Positions 7,040 through 15,258 are shown, counted from the first letter of the stretch. The stretch is DNA of 25,110 bases from a virus (IMGVR_UViG_3300023108_001185:1-25110), one strand, 5' to 3'. Notes: generated by a model from the sequence alone, not told the origin. Numbers and translations: made by a program.

Positions 7040-7615
7040 ATGGCATACACCCCCACAGCTAATATATCAGAAGCTACATTTGATGCAGGCAACCCTAGTG
7101 AACTTGATTACTTAAAACCCAATGGGTTTCGTTTTCAGGTTCACAACCTGCCAAATGTTTCTTTCTTTTGTCAATCAGCAAACATACCTGACATTACTTT
7201 AGGTGAAGCTCAGGTACAAACCCCACTAGTAGATTATTTTCAACCAGGTGAAAAACTAACTTTCGGTTTGTTGAATATACGTTTTCTTATTCAGGAAAAC
7301 ATGGCCAATTATTCAGAGTTATATAACTGGCTAAGAGGCATGGGTAATCCTGAAACCACAGAAGAATACACAAACTATTTACAGAAACAACTGTATAGAT
7401 TCCCAGGCAAAAATACAGCAACTACTATTGAAGGATTGTTTAGTGATGCAAGTTTGTTTGTATTAGACTCAAACGACAATCCTTCAATAGAGATAATATT
7501 TCAGGACGCTTTTCCTACAGCATTAAGTGGATTAGATTTTGATTTGACTGACTCAGAGTATTTCATAGGGCTAGCATCATTTAGGTACAGACAGTATAAG
7601 ATAAACTCGTTATAA
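7040..7615 (+). CDS. Tail-tube-fold structural protein (gp19/gp54/gp3-type)
   Basis: This 191-residue protein has the N-terminal pattern NGFRFQVHNLPNVSFFCQS, followed by ANIPDITLGEAQVQTP. This resembles the 'RFQVEI...F.C.SA.LP' opening of T4-like tail tube proteins (gp19, gp54). The C-terminal half, from IEIIFQDAFPTALSGLDFD to the end, also fits a tube-type beta fold. Marine T4-like phages carry a tail completion or tube-initiator gene (gp3 or gp54) between gp23 and uvsY, so the position agrees. I cannot decide between a tube initiator at the baseplate and a tail terminator from sequence alone. It is preceded by a late promoter. Confidence 0.7.
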   Translation: MAYTPTANISEATFDAGNPSELDYLKPNGFRFQVHNLPNVSFFCQSANIPDITLGEAQVQTPLVDYFQPGEKLTFGLLNIRFLIQENMANYSELYNWLRGMGNPETTEEYTNYLQKQLYRFPGKNTATTIEGLFSDASLFVLDSNDNPSIEIIFQDAFPTALSGLDFDLTDSEYFIGLASFRYRQYKINSL

Positions 7616-7618
7616 ATA
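7611..7618 (+). promoter_or_regulatory. T4-type late promoter box overlapping the stop of the tail gene
   Basis: TATAAATA overlaps the TAA stop (7613-7615) of the tail-tube-like gene and lies 24 bases before the uvsY start at 7643. The surrounding sequence is a nearly pure AT run to 7642. It may add late transcription of uvsY and uvsW. Confidence 0.6.
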
Positions 7619-7642
7619 TTATTATATTATTATAGGTATATT

Positions 7643-8086
7643 ATGATTACATTGAATGAACTGCAAGAGGAGTGGAAGTCCGATTGCAAGATTGATGAAC
7701 TAAATCTAGGCAGTGAATCTGCAAAGACACCTGAACTCCACTCTAAATATCTAAACTATCTCACTACTTTTAAACTACAGCTACGTAAATACGAAGCGCA
7801 AATGCTATCCCTACGTAGAATTAAGAGTAGATACTTTAGAGGTGAACTGAGCAAAGAAGAATTAAATGATTTAGGTTGGGAGCAATACTTAGGCAACCAG
7901 CCACTGAAACAAGAAATGCAAGAAGTATTAGACAGCGATCCTGATGTTATAAAAATCATGGACAAAGTAGAGTATATACGTGCTTGCTTGTATCAGTGTG
8001 AGTATATAATGAAGTCACTAAATAGTAGAACATGGGACATAAAAAATACTATTGAATGGACAAAGTTTAGTAACGGATTGATGTGA
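7643..8086 (+). CDS. uvsY: Recombination mediator UvsY
   Basis: This 147-residue protein matches UvsY in length (T4: 137) and layout. The N-terminus LNELQEEWKSDCKID, the central KYLNYLTTFKLQLRKYEAQ, the basic patch RIKSRYFRGEL and the C-terminal helix VEYIRACLYQCEYIMKSL are all typical. UvsY loads the UvsX recombinase onto single-stranded DNA coated by gp32. Its last codons overlap the uvsW start (GTGA at 8083-8086), so the two are translationally coupled. Confidence 0.9.
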   Translation: MITLNELQEEWKSDCKIDELNLGSESAKTPELHSKYLNYLTTFKLQLRKYEAQMLSLRRIKSRYFRGELSKEELNDLGWEQYLGNQPLKQEMQEVLDSDPDVIKIMDKVEYIRACLYQCEYIMKSLNSRTWDIKNTIEWTKFSNGLM

Positions 8087-9564
8087 TAAAAGTTAGCAAA
8101 AAGAATGAAGTACATCTTAAGATAGAAACAGAGCCAGGTATATCACAAGAGCTTAATGATTTCTTCACGTTTGATGTACCAGGTGCTCGTTTCATGCCAC
8201 TGTACCGTAGTCGTATGTGGGATGGCAAGGCACGTTTGTATAATATGTACAGGCAAGAACTATACGTAGGGCTTCTGCCTTACCTAAAAGAGTTTGCTGA
8301 CACTTTAGAATACCCGCTAGAAATAAACATAGAGGACATAGGTGATCCTCTATCAACGCAGTACATAGAAAACTTTGCTAAGAAACTAAAACTGCAAAGC
8401 GGAGGCAAAGACATTGAAATTAGAGACTATCAGGTCGAAGCTGTTAAACACGCTATCAACAATGGGCGAGCGCTTCTCCTGTCTCCTACTGCATCCGGTA
8501 AGTCACTTATCATTTATAACCTTATCCGCTATCATCAGCATCTTAACAGAAAGCAGCTCATTATCGTACCAACAACATCTCTCGTTGAACAAATGTATGG
8601 TGACTTCCAAGACTACGCAACCGCAGACGATTGGGCTGTGTCCGAGAACTGTCATAGAATATATGGCGGCAAAGAAAAGTCAAACGAATATCCTATAACT
8701 ATATCTACTTGGCAATCTATATACAAGTTTCCTAAGTCTTGGTTCGATAAGTTTGATGTTATCTACGGAGACGAAGCACATCTATTCAAAGCAAAATCTC
8801 TTACAACAATACTAGACAAATGTGTCAATGCAAAATACCGTATTGGCACAACAGGCACACTTGATGGAACAAAGACCCACAAGTTAGTGTTAGAGGGTGT
8901 ATTCGGTCAAGTAAAGAAAGTTATTACTACAAAGAAACTGATGGACACTAATCAAGTTGCCGATCTAAACATTGTTGCTATGGTATTAGATTATCCTGAT
9001 GAAGATAGAAAAGCAGTAAAGGGCATGACATATCAGGAAGAAATGGATTGGCTTGTGACTAATCATAGACGTAATATAGTTATACGCAATCTATCTATTA
9101 CACAGGAAGGCAACACACTTGTATTGTTTCAGTTTGTAGAGAAACATGGGAAAACTCTACACGATATGATTTCAAAAAAGTGTCCGGACAGAAAAGTATT
9201 TTTTGTATTTGGTGGTACTGATACAGATACGAGAGAACAGATACGTGCTATCACAGAGAAAGAAACAGATGCTATTATAATAGCGTCATATGGGACTTTT
9301 TCTACAGGCATAAATATTAGAAACTTACACAATATTGTTTTTGCTTCACCGAGTAAAAGCAAAATCCGAAACTTACAGAGTATTGGTAGAGGGTTACGTA
9401 AAGGGGATAACAAAGTCTCATGTAACTTGTTTGATATTGGTGATGACTTACAATGGAAGTCAAAGAAAAATTATACGTTAATACATATGGTTGAGCGTAT
9501 TAAATTATACAATGAAGAAAAATTCAAATACAAGTTAGTAAGGATACCTATTAATGGAGAATAA
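8083..9564 (+). CDS. uvsW: ATP-dependent DNA helicase UvsW
   Basis: This 493-residue superfamily 2 helicase carries an N-terminal DNA-binding domain (about 1-105, with RMWDGKARLYN). Then come RDYQ (114-117), Walker A SPTASGKS (134-141), DEAH (230-233), TGT (about 255) and motif VI QSIGRGLRKGD near residue 436. UvsW unwinds branched recombination and replication intermediates and R-loops. Length matches T4 UvsW (about 503). The start is GTG, fixed by the 4-base overlap with uvsY. The following gene starts inside its last codons. Confidence 0.95.
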   Translation: MIKVSKKNEVHLKIETEPGISQELNDFFTFDVPGARFMPLYRSRMWDGKARLYNMYRQELYVGLLPYLKEFADTLEYPLEINIEDIGDPLSTQYIENFAKKLKLQSGGKDIEIRDYQVEAVKHAINNGRALLLSPTASGKSLIIYNLIRYHQHLNRKQLIIVPTTSLVEQMYGDFQDYATADDWAVSENCHRIYGGKEKSNEYPITISTWQSIYKFPKSWFDKFDVIYGDEAHLFKAKSLTTILDKCVNAKYRIGTTGTLDGTKTHKLVLEGVFGQVKKVITTKKLMDTNQVADLNIVAMVLDYPDEDRKAVKGMTYQEEMDWLVTNHRRNIVIRNLSITQEGNTLVLFQFVEKHGKTLHDMISKKCPDRKVFFVFGGTDTDTREQIRAITEKETDAIIIASYGTFSTGINIRNLHNIVFASPSKSKIRNLQSIGRGLRKGDNKVSCNLFDIGDDLQWKSKKNYTLIHMVERIKLYNEEKFKYKLVRIPINGE

Positions 9565-9967
9565 TTATCAAGTAGTAAGATTGTTAAATAATATGACGGT
9601 CGTAGGTAATGTATTGTTTTCACCTGAGGATGTTTTGATTCAGTATCCTTTGGAAGTATATTCTAGGCCTGTTGAAGATGGTAATGGTAAAGTGGTAGGA
9701 GAGCACATGGTGCTACGTCCTTACTTAGTTATGACACAGGATACTGAAATAGTTATAGATACCTATAATGTTTTATGTTCCTCTAAATTAGATACTAGGT
9801 TATTTCGCTCTTATGAGGAAATGGTTGAAAAGGTTTACAAAAAAAATATTGAATTTGAAGGGGACTTTTTTAAAGAAGAACCTGAACAAGAAATGACAAA
9901 GGAAGAAGCAGAGTATTTGAGCGAAGTATTAGAGAACTTTTTAGAGAAGGATAAGATAGTACATTAG
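9554..9967 (+). CDS. Conserved phage protein with an Sm-like N-terminal pattern
   Basis: This 137-residue protein starts 11 bases inside uvsW. The first 80 residues read as a small beta barrel: VRLLNNMTVVGNVLFSPED, then VLIQYPLEVY, then MVLRPYLVMTQDTEIVIDT. The order of a short strand, a 'G.V' turn and an 'I..P' strand resembles Sm/Hfq-like folds. The last 55 residues are charged and helical (EEPEQEMTKEEAEYLSEVL). T4-like marine phages commonly carry such a gene between uvsW and gp55. RNA binding is only an inference. Confidence 0.75.
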   Translation: MENNYQVVRLLNNMTVVGNVLFSPEDVLIQYPLEVYSRPVEDGNGKVVGEHMVLRPYLVMTQDTEIVIDTYNVLCSSKLDTRLFRSYEEMVEKVYKKNIEFEGDFFKEEPEQEMTKEEAEYLSEVLENFLEKDKIVH

Positions 9968-10012
9968 TCCTTTAATGCCTACAGCACAAGTATAACAACT
10001 AGAAGAATCCGT

Positions 10013-10036
10013 GTCAAGCATTTTGTGGCGCTTGAC
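10013..10036 (+). promoter_or_regulatory. Inverted repeat overlapping the gp55 promoter -35 box
   Basis: GTCAAGC (10013-10019) and GCTTGAC (10030-10036) form a 7-bp inverted repeat with a 10-base gap. The right arm includes the first five bases of the -35 box. No T-run follows immediately. It could be a repressor operator or a weak end to upstream transcripts. The rest of 9968-10012 shows nothing recognisable. Confidence 0.5.
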
Positions 10037-10060
10037 AAAATAAATTTTTAATTATATAAT
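10032..10060 (+). promoter_or_regulatory. Perfect sigma70 promoter for gp55 and the long downstream operon
   Basis: TTGACA (10032-10037), a 17-base spacer and TATAAT (10055-10060) match the bacterial housekeeping promoter exactly. The predicted transcription start (about 10066-10068) is only 2-4 bases before the gp55 ATG at 10070, so the mRNA would be essentially leaderless. Confidence 0.85.
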
Positions 10061-10069
10061 GGTATTATT

Positions 10070-10633
10070 ATGAGTAAAAGTACAGCACATTACATTGACA
10101 ACAAAAAGTTTTTTCAGGCCATGAAGGACTGGAAGGACGAAATCAACGCTGCTGAAGAAGCAGGTAATCCTAAACCTCAGTGTACAAACTACTTGGGCGA
10201 ATGTTTTGTTAAGATCTCAAATCATTTGGCCTATAAGTCTAACTTTGTAAACTATACTTTCCGGGACGAAATGATACTTGACGGCATTGAGAACTGTTTA
10301 CGATATGCTGACCGTTTCAACCCTGAAAAATCCAACAACCCTTTCGCATACTTCACACAGATTACATACTATTCTTTTGTGCGTAGAATTAAGAAAGAGG
10401 CCAAACAATCTGAAACTAAACTCAGATATTTACAAAGCATTGACCTCCAACAACTACTAGATGAGATCGAAGGTGACTCTGGCAACTATGATTATCTGAA
10501 CTGGATACAAGAACAGTTAGATGCAAATGCTAAAGAAAGAGAGGATCTCAATAAAACGGCCACAAAAATGCCAAAAAGGCGGCCAAAATATTTTGACGAA
10601 AAAGATGAAGAAACACTTGACATTGATGTCTAA
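10070..10633 (+). CDS. 55: Late-transcription sigma factor gp55
   Basis: This 187-residue sigma70-family protein would direct host RNA polymerase to TATAAATA late promoters. Its start YIDNKKFFQAMKDWKDEIN aligns with the T4 gp55 opening 'YVNNKELLQAIIDWKTEL'. The region-2 core is present: DEMILDGIENCLRYADRFNP, then NNPFAYFTQITYYSFVRRIKKE (about 65-108). The C-terminus is acidic (DEKDEETLDIDV), as in T4 where the end contacts the sliding clamp. This N-terminal match fixes the start despite the lack of a ribosome site. Six late boxes in this window are its likely targets. Confidence 0.93.
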   Translation: MSKSTAHYIDNKKFFQAMKDWKDEINAAEEAGNPKPQCTNYLGECFVKISNHLAYKSNFVNYTFRDEMILDGIENCLRYADRFNPEKSNNPFAYFTQITYYSFVRRIKKEAKQSETKLRYLQSIDLQQLLDEIEGDSGNYDYLNWIQEQLDANAKEREDLNKTATKMPKRRPKYFDEKDEETLDIDV

Positions 10634-10671
10634 ATATTATATACTGGTCTTATCTATATTGAGGATAGTAT

Positions 10672-11559
10672 ATGAAGGTTCGATATTCCGAAATGTTCTA
10701 CTCGTTTCAAGGCGAGGCAGAACTAGCAGGCACACCAACAGTCTGGCTTAGATTTTTCGGCTGTAACTTAGAATGTAACGGCTTCGGCCAAGAACAACCC
10801 ACTGAACCCTCTACATGGAAACTCCCATACAAGGAGTATGACTTGATTGATGTCAAGCGAGTAGAGGATCTTCCTGTATGGGAGTATGGTTGTGACTCAT
10901 CTTATACATGGTCAAAAGAATACAAACACTTGGCCACTGACACTACAATCGAAGGTGCCGCTGACAAACTTGAATCACTCTTGCCACGTGGCAAATTCAC
11001 TCACCCTGATTCTAAACAAGAAAATATGTTGGCTTTCACTGGCGGTGAACCCATGCTACAACAGCGACAGATGAAAGCTATTGTCAATGAGTTTCTTATA
11101 CGTGGCAATGTGCCTAAACTTATTACAGTAGAAACAAATGGCACTAAAAAATTAAACAAAGACTTACAAGACTTTATCAACATATACTTGGCTGACATGG
11201 GTATTCGTTGGCATTGGGCAATCAGCCCTAAACTATGGCACACTGCTGGTGAAGTGAAAGCAGTAGATGTTGACAATTTTATGTCATATATTGAAGGCAC
11301 TCGTAGCACAGGTATTATAAAGTTTGTTTGTAATGGCAGTAAAGAATCATGGCGAGAAGTAGATCACTATGCAGATCAAATTGCCTTTTGGGCTCGCCAC
11401 GCTGACATGAAAAAGCCTGACATATGGATTATGCCTGCAGGCGCAACGAAAGAAGAGCAAGAACAAGTAGCAAACATTTGTAATGTTGCTATGGAAAAAG
11501 GCTACAAGGTAGCTACTCGTAATCATTGTTATGTTTACGGCAATCAGATAGGAACTTAA
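10672..11559 (+). CDS. queE: 7-carboxy-7-deazaguanine synthase QueE with a split Fe-S motif
   Basis: This 295-residue radical SAM enzyme converts 6-carboxytetrahydropterin to 7-carboxy-7-deazaguanine. Family marks are EMFYSFQGEAELAGTPTVWLRFFGC at the N-terminus (residues 7-31, quoted as blocks EMFYSFQGE and TPTVWLRF), AFTGGEPMLQ (SAM site) and VETNGT. The usual CxxxCxxC cluster is split: Cys31 and Cys35 (GCNLECNGF) are followed by an insert, and Cys74 appears in GCDSSYTW, which matches the 'CDTKHTW' end of the bacterial motif. Similar inserts occur in phage QueE proteins as I recall. A GAGG site (10661-10664) precedes the start. It heads the deazaguanine cluster after gp55. Confidence 0.9.
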   Translation: MKVRYSEMFYSFQGEAELAGTPTVWLRFFGCNLECNGFGQEQPTEPSTWKLPYKEYDLIDVKRVEDLPVWEYGCDSSYTWSKEYKHLATDTTIEGAADKLESLLPRGKFTHPDSKQENMLAFTGGEPMLQQRQMKAIVNEFLIRGNVPKLITVETNGTKKLNKDLQDFINIYLADMGIRWHWAISPKLWHTAGEVKAVDVDNFMSYIEGTRSTGIIKFVCNGSKESWREVDHYADQIAFWARHADMKKPDIWIMPAGATKEEQEQVANICNVAMEKGYKVATRNHCYVYGNQIGT

Positions 11560-11560
11560 T

Positions 11561-12019
11561 ATGAATATAGGCAAAAAACATTTTGATGAACTCCCTGAGT
11601 ATGACGATACAATCCCATATGATTGGAATCAAATAGATAATATTGTCACTGATATTGCTGACCGTATCAAAAGGCGACAGGTAAAGTTTGACAACATATT
11701 AGGATTGTCCAGAGGCGGACTTATCCCAGGTGTGATGTTGTCACATAAACTGAATGTAAACTTTGTCCCTATTGTGTGGCAAACAAGAGACGGCACTATA
11801 AAGGACAAAGTTACACTGTCTAAATATAATGATGGAGCGAATCTCATAGTAGATGACTTGATTGATTCGGGCGAAACATTTTTTCAAGTTAAAAAATATG
11901 CACCATTGGCCAAGTATTGTGCGTTGTTTAACAAACAATATTCAATAGCGCTTGACTATTGGGGAACTACTTTATATAATGAGCATAGATGGTTAGACTT
12001 TCCTTGGGAGAAACAATGA
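11561..12019 (+). CDS. Purine-type phosphoribosyltransferase
   Basis: This 152-residue type I phosphoribosyltransferase has the PRPP-binding motif LIVDDLIDSGET (95-106) and the upstream loop ILGLSRGGLIPG (about 46-57). It most resembles bacterial xanthine/guanine (Gpt-like) enzymes, which turn a free purine base plus PRPP into the nucleotide. Between queE and folE it could recycle guanine displaced from DNA by the transglycosylase, or feed GTP to FolE. Both roles are inference. Its stop overlaps the next start (ATGA). Confidence 0.85.
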   Translation: MNIGKKHFDELPEYDDTIPYDWNQIDNIVTDIADRIKRRQVKFDNILGLSRGGLIPGVMLSHKLNVNFVPIVWQTRDGTIKDKVTLSKYNDGANLIVDDLIDSGETFFQVKKYAPLAKYCALFNKQYSIALDYWGTTLYNEHRWLDFPWEKQ

Positions 12020-12201
12020 GAACAAGTGAGATACGTAAAGAAACGAACTGGAACATGGGTGAATCAGATGTTCTATACATTGTAGATTTGTATGATGATG
12101 GGGTGCTGGTAGAATCACGTAAACTACCTAACAAAAGCATACACTATGCTAAAGACGTATCAGAAAACTGGGATAATGGAATCATAAAAGATGATAAGTG
12201 A
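12016..12201 (+). CDS. Small hypothetical protein (61 aa)
   Basis: The start at 12016 overlaps the previous stop as ATGA and follows GGGAG (12006-12010). A longer in-frame start at 11989 lies inside the previous gene without a ribosome site. The protein (MRTSEIRKETNWNMGESDV to KDDK) has two strand-like stretches, VLYIVDLYDDGVLVESR and HYAKDVSENW. I do not recognise the family. It overlaps folE by 11 bases. Confidence 0.6.
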   Translation: MRTSEIRKETNWNMGESDVLYIVDLYDDGVLVESRKLPNKSIHYAKDVSENWDNGIIKDDK

Positions 12202-12874
12202 TATAATTAAAACACGCCTCAAGTCAGCAGGTTTGAGGTATCACGCATCTGATAATATTTCAGGTGTGTTATATGCTGGCGACAAAGACGCAATCATAAA
12301 CGAACTGACTGAAAAGTTTGAGGGTGTGCTTGACTCTCTGATTATTGACAGAGAAACAGACCCTAACTCACAAGGCACAGCAAGGCGACTTGCTAAGATG
12401 TATGTGAACGAACTCATGGCTGGTCGCTATGACAAAATGCCTAATGCCACAGCGTTTCCTAATCATGTAGATGATGGCTACGAAGGTATGCTTGTTGTTC
12501 GTAGCGAGCTGAAGTCAATGTGTTCACATCACCATCAGCCTGTTAACGGTGTAGCATACATAGGTATCATAGCTGCCGATAAACTTATTGGACTGTCTAA
12601 ATATACACGTATAGCACAGTGGTGTGCAAGACGAGGTACACTACAAGAAGAACTGTGCAATGATATTGCCCGTGAGATTATGAAAGCAACAGGTAGTGAG
12701 AATGTAGGTGTTTATATTCAGGCAACACATGGTTGCTGTGAGAACAGAGGCATTATGGCACACAGCTCAATGACACAGACCACGGTACTCAAAGGCAGTT
12801 TCTTTAATAACCCTGACACTAAAAAAGAATTCTTTGACAACATCAAACTACAACAGGAATATTCTTGTAGATGA
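12191..12874 (+). CDS. folE: GTP cyclohydrolase I (FolE)
   Basis: This 227-residue enzyme opens GTP to dihydroneopterin triphosphate, the first step toward deazaguanine (and folate). The active-site block SMCSHHHQPVNG gives zinc ligands Cys111 and His114, and the third is Cys182 or Cys183 in ATHGCCENRG. The substrate-binding stretch KLIGLSKYTRIAQWCARRGTLQE follows (quoted blocks IGLSKYTRI and RRGTLQEEL). DPNSQGTARRLAKMY (57-71) is the family's N-terminal helix. Length is normal. It overlaps neighbours on both sides (11 and 4 bases), placing it in the same translational unit as the queE and dpdA genes. Confidence 0.96.
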   Translation: MISDIIKTRLKSAGLRYHASDNISGVLYAGDKDAIINELTEKFEGVLDSLIIDRETDPNSQGTARRLAKMYVNELMAGRYDKMPNATAFPNHVDDGYEGMLVVRSELKSMCSHHHQPVNGVAYIGIIAADKLIGLSKYTRIAQWCARRGTLQEELCNDIAREIMKATGSENVGVYIQATHGCCENRGIMAHSSMTQTTVLKGSFFNNPDTKKEFFDNIKLQQEYSCR

Positions 12875-13410
12875 TAAAACCTAATCAACCACAGTTTGTA
12901 GTAGACCTTGAAACACTAAGCACTCATGCCAATGGGTGTATTGTGTCTATTGGTGCTGTCAAATTCTCACTTGAAGAAGGAATACTTGAGGAGTTTTTTA
13001 TAAACATTGATCCTCAAACTTGTAAAGATGTAGGACTACACTTTGACAAGAATACAATTGAGTGGTGGACAAAACAAAGTAAAGAGGCACGGGATGCTTG
13101 GATGAAAGACCCTGTACCTCTCACAGAAGCACTACATAAGTTTGCTGACTTTTATGAAGTGGGCAATCCTATATGGGGCTTCGGTGCTAACTTTGATATA
13201 AGTATTTTAGAATCAGCATATTATGCTATTGGGTACGACAAGGATAAAGAATACGGGCAACACTTGCCCTGGAAGTTTTGGGACATATACTGCCTACGCA
13301 CATTAGCAAATGTGTTAGGTAAAAAACTACAGAAAACAGGCGTGAATCACAATGCGTTACATGACGCTATTGCTGAGGCCAAACTTATTATAGAGATATT
13401 GAAATCGTGA
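12871..13410 (+). CDS. dexA: DexA-like 3'-5' exonuclease (DEDDh)
   Basis: This 179-residue RNase-H-fold exonuclease has VDLETL (Asp12, Glu14), Asp109 in GANFDISIL, and His160 with Asp165 in NHNALHDAIAEA, a DEDDh arrangement. NTIEWWTKQSKEA (61-73) closely matches 'STIEWWKNQSPEA' of T4 DexA and is also typical of the Rv2179c-like exonuclease family. T4 DexA (227 residues) degrades host DNA and is dispensable. The gene overlaps folE as ATGA and the transglycosylase as GTGA. Confidence 0.85.
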   Translation: MIKPNQPQFVVDLETLSTHANGCIVSIGAVKFSLEEGILEEFFINIDPQTCKDVGLHFDKNTIEWWTKQSKEARDAWMKDPVPLTEALHKFADFYEVGNPIWGFGANFDISILESAYYAIGYDKDKEYGQHLPWKFWDIYCLRTLANVLGKKLQKTGVNHNALHDAIAEAKLIIEILKS

Positions 13411-14777
13411 AATTAGAATATGTAGGTTCAGGCACCTCTTACATGAGGTTATCAAATCCATCTTTACATGACCGACCAGAGATTATAGCTTTGGTTAATA
13501 AAATGTTTCATCACTTCTTTGATGACCAACCAGGACATACTTTCTCACTGCTTTATAACGCATGGGCAGAAAGTAACTTTGGTCCTCGTCTAAGTAACTT
13601 CAAAGAGTCTATGCACCAACTGCATGCTGACTCAGGCGGACTACAGATGGTGACACTCGCTCACAAAATACCTAAGGGTGTTGATAAAAATACACTGCGA
13701 GAAGAAGTGTATCAGGATCAGAGTAAATGGGCAGATGTTGGTATGTGTTTTGACGAGATTCCTGTCATTACAACAGGAGCATCAGACAGAAACGATACCA
13801 CAAACAGATACTTTGACAGAGCAAATCGTCACAAGTATGCTAAACAGACAGGCGAGAACATCAAGCGACAGATTGAAGTGTTCAAACAAAACGGTAGCAA
13901 CTGTAAGCCGTTTATGATTTGTCAGGGAGGTGACCTCGAAACATATCTTGAATGGATTGATACTATACTTGAAACAGTGCCTAAAGAAGATCACAATCGC
14001 ATAGGCGGTGTGGCAATGGGTGGTGCAGCATTAGGTACCGGAAGACTTGAAGATATACAAAAAGCATTCTTCGCAAGTCAGGTTCCTGTCCGTGACGAAA
14101 CAGGCAAGCTACACTTACACATTCTGGGAGTAGGTGCTGTGTCACGCATGATACCTTATCTTATCTTCCTGCAAAATGGTATGTATGGTGATGTTCACAT
14201 ATCATATGACTCTACAACTCACACACGAGCAGTAGAAACAGGACTGTATTATATGTTGGGTGAGATTGTTAATGGACACTTTGTTGCGGGTGAAGGCAAG
14301 ACGTTGAAGTATGATAGAGCAAGAGCATCTGACGCTCCTCTCATAGGTGAAGCACGAGCATTTGTTCCTAACGTAGAATATGAGACTATGTATAATGACA
14401 TAAAAAAATACTGGCCTCTGTCAATGACACTTGAAAAGTTCCATGAAGTATTGAACACACCTTCTATACCATATCTTGAAACATATGGACAGTTGGATGA
14501 ATGGTACGAAGGCAGAACGTCTATGTGTTTAGCAAGTATTAAAAACTTTATGTATCAGATAGAAAAGTATACACATGACAAAAAGGCATTGATTAAACTT
14601 GCAGATGAAAAGTATCCTAAAGGAGCAGCGGCCGCATTGTATGAAGTAAAAGACGTAGAATCATTCAATGATTGGATGAGAGCGTGGTCACCTATATTCA
14701 AAAAAGGTAAACAGTCACAGAGTATTTCACACGTAGCACCTTTGGAAAAACCATCATTGGAGGCCTTGTTTGGATAG
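13407..14777 (+). CDS. dpdA: DpdA-like DNA 7-deazaguanine transglycosylase
   Basis: This 456-residue protein of the tRNA-guanine transglycosylase superfamily has HADSGGLQM (Asp75), FMICQGG (169-175), IGGVAMGGAALGTG (199-212) and LGVGAVSRMIPYL. The last motif leads to SYDSTTHTR, where Asp268 sits at the position of the TGT nucleophile ('FDCVxPTR'). The CxCxxC zinc site of tRNA enzymes is not visible. Phage DpdA proteins swap guanine for a 7-deazaguanine in DNA, which blocks many restriction enzymes. FolE, QueE and QueD in the same operon support a DNA target. The start is GTG, set by a 4-base overlap. The exact base inserted is unknown. Confidence 0.88.
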   Translation: MKLEYVGSGTSYMRLSNPSLHDRPEIIALVNKMFHHFFDDQPGHTFSLLYNAWAESNFGPRLSNFKESMHQLHADSGGLQMVTLAHKIPKGVDKNTLREEVYQDQSKWADVGMCFDEIPVITTGASDRNDTTNRYFDRANRHKYAKQTGENIKRQIEVFKQNGSNCKPFMICQGGDLETYLEWIDTILETVPKEDHNRIGGVAMGGAALGTGRLEDIQKAFFASQVPVRDETGKLHLHILGVGAVSRMIPYLIFLQNGMYGDVHISYDSTTHTRAVETGLYYMLGEIVNGHFVAGEGKTLKYDRARASDAPLIGEARAFVPNVEYETMYNDIKKYWPLSMTLEKFHEVLNTPSIPYLETYGQLDEWYEGRTSMCLASIKNFMYQIEKYTHDKKALIKLADEKYPKGAAAALYEVKDVESFNDWMRAWSPIFKKGKQSQSISHVAPLEKPSLEALFG

Positions 14778-15258
14778 TTTTACTCAACTTGATTATAATA
14801 TAGACATTGACAAACTCAAAGAAGATGTGTATAATATAATATTTGCTGTTGGTTGGGGGGAGTTAGACCAAATTTGTTTGACTCATCCTCTTGGCAAACC
14901 TGACTGGTTTTCAGGAGTAGGTGGCATGGTTGTGCCTACTGACCATTCTGAACTGAATGAAAAAATACATGGCACATATCTTGAACAAGTATATCATATG
15001 GTAAAAAATGATTACCCTTGTCATCGTGTAAGATTGATGAAACTAGAACCTAGAAAATGTATGTCTTTTCATACAGACGTAACACAAAGAATACACATAC
15101 CTGTGACCACAAATGAAAAAAGTATGATGGTTATAAAAGAAGAAGTCAAGCACATGGAACCAGGTACTGTGTGGTTGACTAACACAACTAGGCCACATAC
15201 AGCATTCAACGCAGACACCATTAACGATAGAGTACATATATTATTTGACTTACTATGA
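14770..15258 (+). CDS. 2-oxoglutarate/Fe(II) oxygenase-like protein (Asp/Asn beta-hydroxylase type)
   Basis: This 162-residue protein has the iron-binding pattern His101-x-Asp103 (SFHTDVTQRIHIPV), distal His143 (TTRPHTAFN) and Arg154 (NDRVHILFD). Together these match the Asp/Asn beta-hydroxylase-like branch of the cupin-fold oxygenases. The start is TTG at 14770. GGAGG (14759-14763) lies six bases upstream, and the start overlaps dpdA by eight bases. Coupling to dpdA hints at a role in modifying DNA or a linked protein, but the substrate cannot be read from sequence. Confidence 0.75.
   Translation: MDSFTQLDYNIDIDKLKEDVYNIIFAVGWGELDQICLTHPLGKPDWFSGVGGMVVPTDHSELNEKIHGTYLEQVYHMVKNDYPCHRVRLMKLEPRKCMSFHTDVTQRIHIPVTTNEKSMMVIKEEVKHMEPGTVWLTNTTRPHTAFNADTINDRVHILFDLL

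Noticed and set aside
8414-8698. A + strand frame inside uvsW
   Set aside because: The helicase motifs Walker A and DEAH lie in the uvsW frame across this stretch; the alternative frame has no supporting signal.
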